Shown piece after piece: positions 30,525-42,457 of a DNA stretch of 64,000 nucleotides. The position numbers were made by a program, and so were the translations under genes. This DNA comes from Nansenia antarctica. Taxonomy: Eukaryota; Chordata; Actinopteri; Argentiniformes; Microstomatidae. The notes under the pieces were generated by a model. It searched no databases. It was given only the letters and a program-made list of their open reading frames with translations, and was not told the origin of the DNA. How positions within the stretch are numbered: position 1 is the stretch's first letter; every line of letters starts with the position of its first letter. The stretch lies in NCBI GenBank assembly GCA_963989245.1, contig OZ022345.1:26339347-26403346 (forward strand). The letters are read 5' to 3'.

Positions 30525-32556
30525 TAGGGATGGGACGATTATCGTGTTTATCGTTAATCGCGATAAAAACACCCGCGATAACTTTATCGTGGAGAATTTT
30601 AATTAGTTGAATAATCGTCATTATCGTTTTTTTTTTTGTTTTTTTTTTTAAATGACTGGACTTTTTAAATAGGCACTACATTTTATAAACACTGCTTTGT
30701 CTGTCTGTTTTTATTGTATGTATTAATGTATGTGACCTATGTGTGTTTTTTGGGGGGGGGTTAATATTTCACAGTGTTTCACAGAGACATGTACACAACA
30801 GGACATAACAACAACAACTAGTATCCGTGGGGGAGGTTATTGTCCCATTAATAGTAGAAAACTAGTTTTGCACTTTGTTATGCAGTACATTGTCCATAAA
30901 CAGAAAATGTTTAAAAACAAAACAAAAACAAAAAAACAGGGGGGGGGGAGGAGGCCATGTCACATATCAGAAATAAACAGAAAAGAAAATGACACAACAC
31001 ATGCCATAATATATGGGGGGATCACCCCCATCGGAGACAGCATCCATGTCTTACAGTCCTAAACACAGCGGCAGCACAACACCAGCACAGTAAATAATAT
31101 TGTGACCCATACATTGTAGATCTGTTACACATTAGTCTTGTGTACTTTCTTGAGTGTAATCCACCAAACCTTTCATTACAATGGCAGCCAGGCTGGTACC
31201 AATATAATCTAAGAACGGAGACCAAATCTTATAGAATGTCTTTATCTTACACTTAGACCTATATGTCAGATATTCCATAGGAATCATATCAAAAATTACC
31301 TTGTGCCATCCAGCTATTGTAGGCGGTTTGCAGTCTATCCATTTCAGCAATATATTTTTCCTTGCACAAAAAGTGAGGATACACAGAAGTCTTTTGGAAT
31401 GCATACTTTTAAGTTGTTTGTCTGGGAACCCAAACAATAGACACATGGGGTCCTTATCCAATGTAACATCTAGAATTAGATGAATTTTATCCACTATACC
31501 TTTCCAGTAATCATCTATATATCTACAAGTCCAAACACAATGAACAAAGCTCCCAACCTCGGTAATACACTTTGTACACATTTCCGATTTGTTATGATCC
31601 ATTTTATGTCTAAGTTGGGGAGTAATCTGCAAACGTTGTAGTAGTCTAAATTGCGTTTCCTTCGTCCTATTACAGATTGAGATGTCGTTTGCCGATTGCC
31701 ATATTAGTGACCAAGTTGCTTCATCAGTATTAATGTTCAGGTCATTATTCCAGTCTTTGGGCGTAAATGCAGGTTTGCCTTTATCATATTTCGAAAGTGC
31801 TCTATACCCAAGCCCCAGAATGCCTCTCGTCTTTCCAGCAGAGACTATCTCCTCCAGCGGAGAGGGTTGGTGACAGAGGCCAGTGTCTTTTTGGCTATTT
31901 AAAAAACTTCGTATCTGAAGGTATCTGAAAAACTCATTTCGTGGTAGGTCATATTTCTTACATAATTGGTCAAATGAAAGTAGTATTTCCGTATCATATA
32001 AATTTCCGATAGTAACCATCCCTTTGCTGTCCCACCGCTTGAAACCCCTATCCGTGGCACCAGGGGAGAAGTCTATGTTGCCCCAAACTGGCGAGAGGGA
32101 GGATGTCATAATCGTATGTTATAAATAAATAGTAATATAATTGAGATTTCTCACATTTGCACTTTAACCTATCTTGAAGCTTTCAAGTCTCTAAGCCACA
32201 AGGCTAGCACTCAGTTTGATGACAGAAAAGTGTCAGTGTTCAAGTTTTGTTTGACAGTATTTTTTTCCTTTATTTATGCAGTGATACCTTATAATTTATC
32301 ATTACCTTATTTAAGATTTTATTAAAGATTTTTATTTTTGTCAAGATGTTTTTAAAATGATGTTAATGTTATTAACATGATTCAATAAAAATACAACAAA
32401 ATCTAAGTTAAAGTGATTACAGTGTGTTTTATTGGCATTCTTAAAAAAAAGTTTTTTTCTTTTTTTTTTTTTTGAATTCTCGCGATAATATCGTGGATCG
32501 CGATTATTTTGCCCACGATAATCGTGACATGACATTTTCTAATCGTCCCACCCCTA
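30525..32556. mobile_element. hAT element in Rex1 3' UTR
   Basis: The ends are TAGGGATGGGACGATT and, reverse-complemented, TAGGGGTGGGACGATT, with 8-bp TSD GTCGCAGT at 30517-30524 and 32557-32564. The subterminal regions are rich in ATCGCGAT-like palindromes (tcgcgataaaaac and ctcgcgataatatcg). It has no hAT transposase; the interior is mostly an L1 3' fragment. Confidence 0.93.
31132..32109 (-). pseudogene. L1-type LINE ORF2 C terminus
   Basis: A 325-codon frame without RT catalytic motifs. It has the features of the fish L1 ORF2 end: SPVWGNIDFSPG, FFRYLQIRSFL, then a cysteine motif CTKC...HCVWTC, and a terminal domain. The 5' truncation coincides with the start of the frame, as usual for L1. 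The likely 3' UTR extends to about 30930, where an A-rich/G-rich junction occurs. It is nested inside the hAT, so the L1 arrived after the hAT or was carried by it. Confidence 0.75.
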
Positions 32557-32665
32557 GTCGCAGTTTGCAGGCTTGAAATGTACATATTTGTGCCTCAGCA
32601 CTACACCTGATATTTTCAGTCCAGCAGCTGCCATCAATCCGTCCAGACTGTCCAGGGCCCAGAAC

Positions 32666-34590
32666 CTAGGTCTTTGCTGTGTTCAGGGCCTGGACGGCCC
32701 TGTGGTAGAAGCTGTTCTTCAGTCTGTTTGTCCTTGCGGCCAAGGTCCTGAACCGCCTTTTCGAGGGCAGCCGGGTAAAGTGTTCGTACCCAGGGTGGGT
32801 TGGGTCCCTGGAGATCTTGGAGGCCTTCCTGAGACAGCGTGTGTTGTACAGATCTTCCAGAGAGGGGAGGGGGGCGCCGGTGATCTTCTGTGCTGTTCTC
32901 ACGACTCTCTGTAGCGCATTTCTCTCCGCGGTAGTGCAGCTGGAGAACCAGTTGCAGATGCCGTAGGTGAGGATGCTCTCCACTGCGCCGCGGTAGAAGG
33001 TCACCAGTATCTCCTGCTTGCTGTGTTCCTTCCTGAGGACTCTCAGGATGTATAGCCGCTGTTGTGCCTTCTTGATGGTGTCTTTTGTGTTGTCCTTCCA
33101 GGTCAGGTCATCCCGCATGTGCATCCCCAGGAATCAGAGGGTTGAGACTCTCTCCACGCTCTCTCCGTCGATGAGCAGGGGCTGGATCTCGGACTTTTTC
33201 CTCCTGAAGTCTACGATGATTTCCTGGGTCTTTGACTTGTTCAGCAGCAGGTTGTTAACCTTGCACAGCTTGCTCAGTTGCTCTACCTCATCCCTGTACG
33301 CCGCCTCGTCCCCCCCCCCGAGATGCATCCCACCACGGTGGTGTCGTCTGCAAACTTTACGATGGAGTTGCTGGGGTGGACGGGGGTGAAGTCGTAGGTG
33401 TAGAGGTTGTAGAGGATGGGGCTTAGCACGCAGCCCTGGGGGGACCCAGTGCTGAGTCTGAGGGCTGTGGAGGTGTGGGGGCCCACCCGCACCCTCTGGG
33501 GGCGGTCGGTCAGGAAGTCCTTGATCCATGCACATATAGAGTGTGGTAGACCCAGGTCTAGTAGTTTGGTCACTAGCCTGTCTGGAAGGATGGTGTTGAA
33601 GGCGGAGCTGAAGTCCACAAAGAGCAGTCTCGCGTAGCTGTTTCCCCTCTCCAGGTGGGATAGAGTGGCGTGGAGAGTCGTCGCGATGGCGTCCTCTGTG
33701 GACCTGTGGGCTCTGTAGGCGAACTGGTATGGATCCAGGTTGGGCGGGAAGCGTGTGAGTATGTGGGCCCGGACTAGTTTCTCGAAGCACTTCATGATGA
33801 TTGGTGTGAGTGCCACCGGGCGGTAGTCGTTTAGGCAGCTCACCGTGCTTTTCTTCAGGACTGGGATGATAGTTGAGGTTTTCAGGCAGGGTGGGATGGT
33901 GGCCTGGGACAGGGACTGGTTGAAGATGTTGGTGAAAACCCCGGCCAGCTGGTCGGCGCAGTCCCTCAGCACCCGTCCCAGGACGCCATCCGGCCCCGAG
34001 GCTTTCCTGGGGTCCACCGCCTTCAGCACGCGTCTCACTTCATGCTCTGTGAGGGTGAGGCTGCTGAGAGCTGGAGAGAGTGGTGTTTGTGTTGTGGTTA
34101 CCTCCGTTCGCCCCTCGTCGAACCGGGCGTAGAAGGTGTTCAGCTTTCCCGCCAGCAGGGGGTCGTCCTCTGCGGCTGTGAGCCTGTTGGCTCTGAAGTT
34201 TGTCATGTGCTGAACCCCCTGCCACATCTGCCTGGAGTCGTTGCTCAGGAAGCATTCCTCAATCTTCTCTCTGTGGTCTGCCTTGGCCGCTTTGATTCCG
34301 CGCTTTACGTTAGCCCTGGTGGTGCTGTACAGCGGTGTGCTCTTCCCTGCGAAGAAGGCGTTGTCCCTCTCGTTGATCAGTTTTTGGACCTTCCCAGTCA
34401 TCCATGGCTTCGTGTTGGGGTAGACCCGGACCCGTTTGTCCACGGTGACTGAGTTGGTGCAGTTCACTATGTGGTTCAGAACCGACGACGTGTACTGTTC
34501 CAGGTCCTCATGCTCATATTCCTGCCATGGGGTGTCATTTAGGCAGATCTGCAGTGGAGCGGACCCTTCTGGCCAGGTTCTGACAGTCTT
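32666..34590 (-). pseudogene. Rex1-like LINE reverse transcriptase and C terminus
   Basis: Three frames in order. The RT frame (about 34590 to 33309) carries KASGPDGV, NDYRPVAL, LLFVDFSSAFNTI, GSPQGCVLSP and catalytic KFADDTTVVG. A shift at a G9 run (33309-33317) moves reading to the next frame (NNLLLNKSKTQEIIVDFRR). A stop near 33134 precedes the C-terminal frame (33124-32666: RLYILRVLRK, YGICNWFSSC, RFRTLAARTNRLKNSFYHRAV). The slippage-prone G run suggests either mutation or an assembly error. The host mechanism is target-primed reverse transcription. Confidence 0.87.
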
Positions 34591-34599
34591 AGTGGTGAT

Positions 34600-35416
34600 T
34601 AGGGGTGTATGGCCCTCCACGGTTCGGAACGCATGTGTACCGCGGATCAATAGCAAAATCTTTAATTTTTTTTCATTTTTTTTTTCTTTCCTAACACCAG
34701 GGGAGCCACCCCTCCTAAATTTCGTTGTTTGGTACCTGTACTGTAGCAATGACAATAAAGACCATTCATTCATTCAAATGTAACCGGTAGAAAAACAATC
34801 ATGTGCGCTTTATTCTCACTCTCTGCATGCGTACTGAGTTGACAACAACATTCATTCACTCATCTCTGTCCCACTTATATCACGTCATATCACCCGCTAA
34901 GCAGCCTGGGTGATTGTGTAAACACACAAAAAAAGTACTCTGTTACGTACTCACTCCACGTGAAGCTGGGAATCCACAGCAACAAGTATCATGGCGAGTG
35001 CTAGCAACGTTGGCGAACTGGAAAGGCCTCCCTCGTCATTGAAATCACATGTATGGGAGCACTTTGGCTTCCCTGTTACTTATAATAATGATGGAAGGAG
35101 GGAGGTCGATAAGAAAGTTACGGTGTGTACCCTCACGTTGCCATGATGGCAAGACGCTACCTGGCTGTGCCGGCTACTTCAGTTCGTAGCGAGAGGGTGT
35201 TCTCCACAGCAGGAGACATAGTGACTGCAAATAGGTCTGCCCTCTCCCCAGACAATGTGGACATCCTCATCTTTTTGAAAATGAATATGAAGTTATAAGC
35301 TTGAGGCTGCTTTGCTTTATTTACTTTATTTTACTTTTTTTTATGTTTAAAGGATTTCACTTTATTATTTAGGTAAAGTTAGGTTTCACTTGGCAACCAG
35401 ATTGCAGCAGTGATGT

Positions 35417-35449
<33 letters not shown>

Positions 35450-35705
35450 ATATATATATTGTTATATATAGATGTTATATATATATTATATATGTGATAT
35501 ATATATATATATATCAGTTTTGACATCTTGAATGTTGTTTTTTTGTTTCACACATTAAAAGTGGTGTTTTTACAGAATTCAAGGAAAATGTTGTTTTTAT
35601 TTAAAAATATATATGTTTTGTGTTGATCCGAAAAATGATCCGATCCGTGACTCAAAATCCGTGACACGATCCGATCCGTGAGTTAGGTGATCCGTTACAC
35701 CCCTA
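34600..35705 (+). mobile_element. Short hAT (family A), copy 1, inserted in Rex1
   Basis: The ends are TAGGGGTGTATGG and, reverse-complemented, TAGGGGTGTAACGG, with TSD GTGGTGAT at 34592-34599 and 35706-35713. It carries a Rex1 3' tail (about 34670-34780), a C-terminal hAT fragment on + (about 35143-35299: VPATSVRSERVFSTAGD, ending FLKMNMKL) and an (AT)n tract (35416-35514). It is internally deleted. A second copy with the same cargo lies at 59116-60225. Confidence 0.93.
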
Positions 35706-35713
35706 GTGGTGAT

Positions 35714-36763
35714 GGGAGCACTTTTCCCCATGGTAGTGTATGCTGGGATCAGGAGGATTGACACATGGTCAGACATGCCTAGATGAGCTAGCGGACTAGC
35801 CTTGTAAGCACGTTTGATGTTGGTGTATACCTTGTCCAGTGTTTTTTCTCCTCTTGTTGCACATTTCACATGCTGATAGAACTTGGGTAGTACTGCCTTC
35901 AGGTCGACATGGTTGAAATCTCCTGCTATAATGTGAATTGCCTGTGGATCTGTGCTTTGTTGACCACTGATGACGTCATATAGCCGCGCCAATGCTAGGC
36001 TACCATCCGCGCTAGGCGCAATGTAAACACATGCAATGTACACTGCATTGAATTCCCTCAGGAGGTATGTGGGTCGGCATTTAACAGTCAAGTATTCCAG
36101 GTCTGGGGAGCAGTGGCTACTTACAGTTTTCGTGTTTAAGCACCAGCTATCCTTCGTCGATATTATCAGGCCGCCTCCGCGGGACTTACCGCTGAGCTGC
36201 GTACGGTCAGCGCGATGTAGAGTGCGGCCCTCCAAGCTAATCGCGGAGTCCACGATAGTTTCATTTAGCCAGGTTTCAGTGAGAATAATCACACAGCTAT
36301 CTCCCACGATGTTATTTTTGCCAACTTGTAGTCTCAGTTCATCCATCTTATTCGTCAGGGACCTGACGTTGGATAGGAAAATACTCGGCAAAGCAGGTTT
36401 GTCTGGGCTTCTCCTCAGCTTGGCTAACAGGCCTCCCCTTGCTCCTCGGCGTTGTTTACGGTCTCGCCTCCGCCGCTTACGCCTTAGTGTTGGGATAGCG
36501 TAGTACTGTTCACCCGGCGACCGCGCGAGGTCGAATGGGATCCTATGTTGATTCAAGAATTCCGCCGTTACAGTCCCCTCGTTTTTCGCACCAACTTCTA
36601 GTAAGTCTAGTCTGCTGTAGGTACTATTTACACAACCGTTCCCTATAAGTACTAAAATAAAAATGTACATACAAATGTACTTAAAAACACAAAAATACAC
36701 CAGCGTTGAAGCCACTCCAAGCCTCGCGTCTGCGCGCGCCGCCATACATGACATACATGACAT
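35714..36763 (-). pseudogene. Rex1-like LINE endonuclease frame
   Basis: The frame begins at or near 36763 and continues to the hAT insertion at 35713. After a basic leader (RRKRRRRDRKQRRGARGG) comes an apurinic-type endonuclease: FLSNVRSLTNKMDEL, ILTETWLN, IAGDFNHVDL and LGMSDHVSILL, with the N, E, DxN and SDH residues all present. The reading frame beyond 35705 is hAT sequence. Without the hAT the frame would run on toward RT. Confidence 0.85.
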
Positions 36764-36899
36764 TCATCTATTAGGGGGCGTTCACACTTGACGTTTTTTT
36801 TTAGAAAAAAGCGCAGCCTTCACCGCCTTTTTCCCAGAATGCATTTTGCACCGGCTAGCAGCGGGCAATTTAAATCGTCCATTTTAACCTCCATTGGCT

Positions 36900-38100
36900 A
36901 AAAGCTGTAATTTTGGCGATACAAGTGTTAACATGTCATTTTATGAAGTTTTAATGTGTTTTCAGGCGAGAAAGTAACCATATATATTCCCAAAATGTGT
37001 CCAGTTTATCAAAATAACCTGTTTATATATCTGATCTGACGGTTTTTTCGTCTTCTGTTTGTAACCCATGGTTAAAACTACAATACCCAGCAGCAACTGG
37101 TTACCTAATTCCACAGCACGCCTATAACATCCGGGTCGCGAATTGTTTACTGGGTCACTCCCTCTCTACCTGTGAGCTGGCTGGTGTGTTTGGCGTGGTG
37201 ACTACGGCGGTGTTTGACTAATAGAACAGAGATTCAACGGTGAGTCATGTGTGTGGACTTTGGTTAATGTGTTATGATCTAGCAACCGTCATATCGTGAT
37301 AAATCCGCAATGTAGATCAGTAACAGAAACGTAGCTAACGCTAGCTTAGCGATTAGCAACTACTACACCACTCACTCAATAGCCGCGGTTAGCATTGACA
37401 ACAACATTCGTCTATGCAGACCTGTCAAATTGCAGCTAAATTACTTGCCCATTTAAAACAAGTAACAGGGTAATGTAATGCTTTGATTATATGTATTGTT
37501 GTCTTTTTGAGGGTGTTTAATGATTCAATTATGGCCCTGTGTCTCAATGTAACAATTGTTTGTTTACTAAAGCTATTTTTGTATAGATGCTATTTGATAC
37601 TGTGACTGTGTGCCTTAACCAAAGGTGATCTGTCTTAAAGTGCTATATAATTATGAAGCCTTTATTTAAATAATAACATGACACATTGGTTATTCTATGC
37701 TGACTGAAATGTATCTTTTGAATGAAATGAAATGTTGTACAACTGCACCTTTAGAATTTGATTGTTATGAATGAATGAATAGTAATTGCATTATTCCTCA
37801 TATGGCCTCTTATAAGTCAGGTTTTTCTACCTCTCTTCTCCCTCTCTACCTCATACCTGTGGACCAGGATGGATTGTTGGATTTATTGGATGGCGAGCTA
37901 ACCCTGAACCCAATGGAATGGAACTAATAATGGAACTTCCGTAAAGGAACTTTTGTGTGGTAGGACGGAAACTAACCTTCCCACTTGAACATGGATTATG
38001 GAAGTGTGAATCTAAATTGTGAATAACGAACGGACTAAATTGTGTAACTGTGTGAATTGTGAATTGTGACTACATTGAACATTGTACATTGTATTTGTGT
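36900..38100. other. Interior of Harbinger-like element without clear ORF
   Basis: No frame with recognisable domains. A possible untranslated exon with donor 'tcaacg|gtgagtcatg' is at about 37235-37242. Confidence 0.4.
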
Positions 38101-38104
38101 GACT

Positions 38105-38250
38105 AAATTGTATAACTGTAAAGGCATATATTTGATTTATATTTTATCTATATTTTATCTATTTGATTTATATTTTATCTATATTTGATCTATTTGATTT
38201 ATATTTGATCTATATTTGATCTATTTGATTTATATTTGATCTATATTAAT
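38105..38250. repeat. AT-rich minisatellite (tttgatctata/tttatatttta)
   Basis: Overlapping 11- to 22-bp units of 'atatttgatctatttgattt' type. Confidence 0.8.
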
Positions 38251-40122
38251 TGAGGGGATTTCAGAACCACTGACATATATCTGTAACTTATCGTTCCAAA
38301 CCAGTACATTTCCTAACAAAATGAAAATAGCTAAAGTTGTACCGCTGTATAAAACTGGGGATAGACACCACTTCACAAATTACAGGCCTATTTATTTACT
38401 TCCACAATTCTCAAAAATTCTAGAAAAACTATTCAATAACAGATTAGACAAATTCATAGATAAACATAAATTACTTTTAGCGCCAGACATTTGTTAAACA
38501 CAGTTTATTCATAACCTACGATTATTCAAATAATTTTTTATGATAAAAACGATAATCGTCCCATCCCTACTGACAGTCAATACGGATTCAGATCAAACAG
38601 TTCAACATCACTGGCATTAATTGAATCAATCGAGGGAATTACAAACGCTATAGACCACAAACAGTATGCAGTTGGAGTATTCATTGATCTTAAAAAAGCT
38701 TTCGACACAATCAATCACAACATATTAATCAATAAACTGGAACGGTATGGGATCAGGGGGGTAGCATTGCACTGGGTGAGAAGTTATTTAAGAGACAGGA
38801 AACAATTTGTGAAGTTGGGAGAGTATTCATCGTCATGCTTGGACATTGCTTGTGGCGTCCCCCAAGGGTCAGTATTGGGTCAGAAACTGTTTATTCTTTA
38901 TATAAATGATATTTGCAAGGTATCAAAAACATTAAAATTAGTACTATTCGCAGATGATACAAATATTTTTTGTTCTGGGGGGAATTTAAAGGAGCTAATG
39001 GAGATGATTACTTCAGAAATGTGCAAATTAAAAAGATGGTTTGACAAACAAATTATCATTAAACCTAAGCAAAACTAACTACATGTTATTTGGTCATTCT
39101 AAAATGAATACTCAAGTACAGATACAGGTAGATGGTGTGGACATTGAAAGAGTTCATGAAATTAAGTTTCTTGGTGTGATAATTGATGATAGAATAAGCT
39201 GGTCATCTCATATAAAAAATGCCCGAAATAAACTGTCAAGAAGCATTTCAGTACTGAGTAAGGCAAGACACGTTCTGGACCATAAATCACTCCACACTCT
39301 CTACTGCTCACTGCTTTTACCATATTTAAATTATTGTGCGGAGGTTTGGGGCAACACTTATAAATGTAGACTACAATCACTATTAATATTGCAAAAAAGA
39401 GCCATAAGGTTAATTCATAATTCCGGTTATAGAGATCACACAAATTCATTATTCTTAAAATCAAAAACATTAAAATTCACGGATCTGGTCCACCTTCTAA
39501 CAGCACAAATAATGTATAAAGCAAATAACAACCTACTCCCTAGGAATATTCAAAAATTGTTTTTTGATAGAGATGGGAGTTATAATTTGAGGGGGGAGTT
39601 AAATTTAAAACATATTTATGTACGTACAACGTTAAAACGTTTTTGTATTTCTATATGTGGAGTGAAGCTGTGGAACGGATTGAGTGTGGAGCTAAAGCGG
39701 TGTCCAAGCATGACCCAGTTCAAAAAGCGGTATAAAAACATGGTTTTCACCAGGTACGAGGAGGAAGAAGGGCTTTGATAGTCACCAGTTGTTTTCACAG
39801 ATTATTTGTTTATTTACATGATCTGTTTTCTATTGTTGGTAAATATGTAAATATGTAAATAAATTTGATTTAATACAAATTTAAAAATGTATATTAATAT
39901 TGAAGTCTACTGCAGATTATTAATTATTAATCTCTGATTATTGGAGAAGGGGTAGGATTAAATAAGCTTATGCTTCTTCCTACTCCTTTTCGGACATGTT
40001 AAGTAAATAGTGTATTTTGTTTTGTTTTGTTTTTTTCTTGTTTTTGTTTTGTTTTTTCTTGTTTTTGTTTATTTCTTTTTACACATGTTCGAAATAAAGC
40101 TTTCATTCATTCATTCATTCAT
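38250..40122 (+). mobile_element. Jockey-superfamily LINE, 5'-truncated, with (TTCA)n tail
   Basis: It holds RT from before block 1 to the C terminus and ends 'gaaataaagctttcattcat'. A short foreign piece (about 38478-38570) ending 'aatcgtcccatcccta' matches one end of the hAT at 30525, so a hAT inserted here and then lost most of itself. Nested in the Harbinger-like element. Confidence 0.82.
38310..39778 (+). pseudogene. LINE reverse transcriptase remnant
   Basis: Blocks in order: KIAKVVPLYKTGD, NYRPIYLLPQFSKILEK, then the hAT scrap, then QYGFRSNSSTSLAL, VFIDLKKAFDTINH, CGVPQGSVLGQ and catalytic LFADDTNIF. A small deletion at about 39045 shifts into the second frame (NKLSLNLSKTNYMLFG to stop 39778), which carries the usual C-terminal part (VWGNTYKCRL, QKRAIRLI). 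Inactive. Confidence 0.87.
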
Positions 40123-40325
40123 ATTTGATCCATATTTGGTTTGTTTATTTCTTATTTTCTAATTTCTCTTATATAAACATTCATATGAACTTTACCTAGT
40201 CTCCTCATAACTTTGGCACACACACACTGGGCTCCCTGAGACGACCTTTGTTCTTCTGTGATTTTTCCTAGCCTATCTGAATTATATTTATGAAGTAGCA
40301 TATTCCACTGGCTACATGTTCGCTA

Positions 40326-40467
40326 GCTGCGTTCGTAAATTCGCCCTGGAAATCTGATCAGCACTCATGGAATGCCTCTTGTCCAATCAAATTACCTGGT
40401 CCCTTTATGACGTTGAACCCAGTGTGCGCTCCGGTGCTCTCAGAGCGAATTTACGAGCGCACCCTGC
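40326..40467. mobile_element. Small MITE with GCGTTCGTAAATTCGC ends
   Basis: The left end GCGTTCGTAAATTCGCCCTG and the right end GAGCGAATTTACGAGCGC are inverted copies about 140 bp apart. The same ends bracket 44221-45588. Confidence 0.75.
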
Positions 40468-41456
40468 GTTGCTTATATACCTTCAATGCGAAGAAACATC
40501 GTAACATAATTAAAACAAGTTGTAAAATGATTTGGGGGGCCAATATCTTTAGCTAGCTAAAGTAACTACCGTATTTTCCGCACTATAAGGCGCACCGGAT
40601 TATAAGGCGCACCTTCAATGAATGGCCTATTTTAGAACTGTTTTCATATATAGGGCGCACCGGATTATAAGGCGCATAGAATAGAATATAGAATACTGCA
40701 GTCAAACGTTTGACTGGGGTTGCGTTACGCCCAAGCTCCACCTACTGCGTTGCGTCACCTCTCCATCGGTGTTGTGTCAACTTCCCGTTGTCCATGCTCC
40801 ACCTGAGCGTTGTCACCGTCAACGTTCTACCTGCTCCACTGTCAAAAATATATATTTTTCCACCTCAAGTATCAGCCGTTCGTCATCCATTTTTGCAACA
40901 AGCGTCAAGGACCTGCGGTGATTCACAGCTGACTCGCGTGAATAGCAATTCGCAATAGCTGCGACCACGAGATATAGAGTAGTTAGCTACAAGCATTTTC
41001 AATCTGCTATTATCTCTATTAGTGGATTAACCGCTGTGGTGATTTAACAGCTGATAAAAAATACATCAAGTAGACTACAAACAGAGCAAAACAACACCAG
41101 AAAACAACCAATAGGCTATACAATTATAACCAACAACCAATATGTGACAGCTCCTGGTTAGGGATGCTCCGATCTGGATTTTTGGGGCCGATACCGATCA
41201 CCGATTTTTTTCCTCAAGATCAACCGATACCGATACCGATACCGATTAAAAAAAATTACATAACTGTAGGCCTACTGACTGGATAGCCTACATATTTTTT
41301 GCTTTTTAGACAAAAGTTTTGATCCATTAGGCACCAAGCAAACGCAGACCCATTTTTATGGCATAGTAAAAGTCTGGCCTATCACCCAGTTAGGGCCTGA
41401 AGCCCAAGTCAGTCGATATGGCTGTATAAAAGACATCATAAACGTGGCCTTCACGG

Positions 41457-42457
41457 TAGGGCTGCCACGATTAGTCGACTAGTCGCGACGACGTCGATTA
41501 CCAAAATCGTCGCCGACATATTTGGTAATCGACGTCGTCGCATGTATTTTTGGAGCTGAAATAAGTTTTTTTTTTTTTTTTTTCCCCTGAAGCTGCCACT
41601 GGCTAGCGTCTCCCAGTGTCTTTGATGTACATGCGCAGTGTCGGTCATCCGGGACACACGTGACATCCCCGGAAAAACAAACAGAGAGAAATGTCTTCCC
41701 GTCCTCGTATGTCTAAAGTGTGGGGGCATTTCAACCACAACGTTGAAAAAAATAATGTAAAAAATACAATTTGCAAAGCTGAACTCGCTTATCATGGCAG
41801 CACGTCTATGATGCTCGAGCATCTCAAAAGGAAGCACGTTGTGGCAGATGACGAGGAAGACGATGGCTCGTCTCGGTAAGCTAGTTAGCTTGTTATTGGC
41901 TAACGATATTGTTACGTTAAAAGCCTTCTTACATTATTTTACGTTATGTGCTGTAACGTTGTCATCAAAGCGATACTTATCAAATAGCTAAAAATGTTGT
42001 CTTAACGTTACAGTGCTAAGAAGGCGCGTTCTACTATGAGATGAGTGAAGCAAAGCAAAACTTTTGTACTCTGTACAAGTATTTACTTTTGTTTTTGTAT
42101 TCTTTTGGTTGCCTAGTGCCTAGCCTACCTCATTTTACTGAGCAGTTTGCACTCTCTACTACTCTTTACATTACATTACATGCAAGTGATGCCAGAAATA
42201 AATCTGCAAAGTTCATTAAAATATCTATTTTTGAGTGAACAATCATTTTAATTGTCTTTATTTTTAGTTAGCACATGCCTACAACAACAACTAACAACTT
42301 CAAGCTTAATTTAGAAGCTGATTTAGAAGATGATAGCTAAATAAGAGCGATTGAGTAATTGTGCGATAAGCAGTAATTTATTATCCGATTAGTCGACTAA
42401 TCGTTAAAATAATCGGTAACTAGTCGACTATGAAAATAATCGTTTGTGGCAGCCCTA
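41457..42457 (+). mobile_element. hAT nested in the preceding hAT
   Basis: The ends are TAGGGCTGCCACGATTAGTC and a complementary TGGCAGCCCTA, with TSD CTTCACGG/CTTCATGG (7 of 8 matching; 41449-41456, 42458-42465). It contains a BED finger exon followed by non-coding sequence; the catalytic part is missing. Confidence 0.9.
41691..41879 (+). pseudogene. BED zinc-finger exon of a hAT transposase
   Basis: It encodes MSSRPRMSKVWGHFNHN, then IC and HGSTSMMLEHLKRKH, then an acidic tail, a ZBED1-like BED finger. The first cysteine pair is incomplete (NTICKAEL, one C visible where two are expected). A donor-like CGGTAAGC is at 41873-41880. The following exons are absent. Confidence 0.75.

Larger units (their letters stand above)
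30257..36770 (-). mobile_element. Rex1-like LINE, split by two hAT insertions
   Basis: It reads on the - strand from about 36770 to 30257. The start holds the endonuclease frame, then a hAT (34600-35705), then RT and the C terminus (to 32666), then 3' UTR interrupted by a second hAT (30525-32556). The 3' end is 'cctaacaccaggggagccac', a gacaataaag signal and (TTCA)n. Removing the hATs leaves about 3.4 kb, right for a nearly full-length Rex1/Babar-type element. 5'-truncated tails of the same family occur at 34690-34780, 55095-55240 and 60030-60120. Confidence 0.85.

Noticed and set aside
40710..40958. 82-codon frame, found again at 48196-48444
   Set aside because: It is conserved only because both are copies of the same pogo-like element; it has no known domain and is probably antisense or non-coding.
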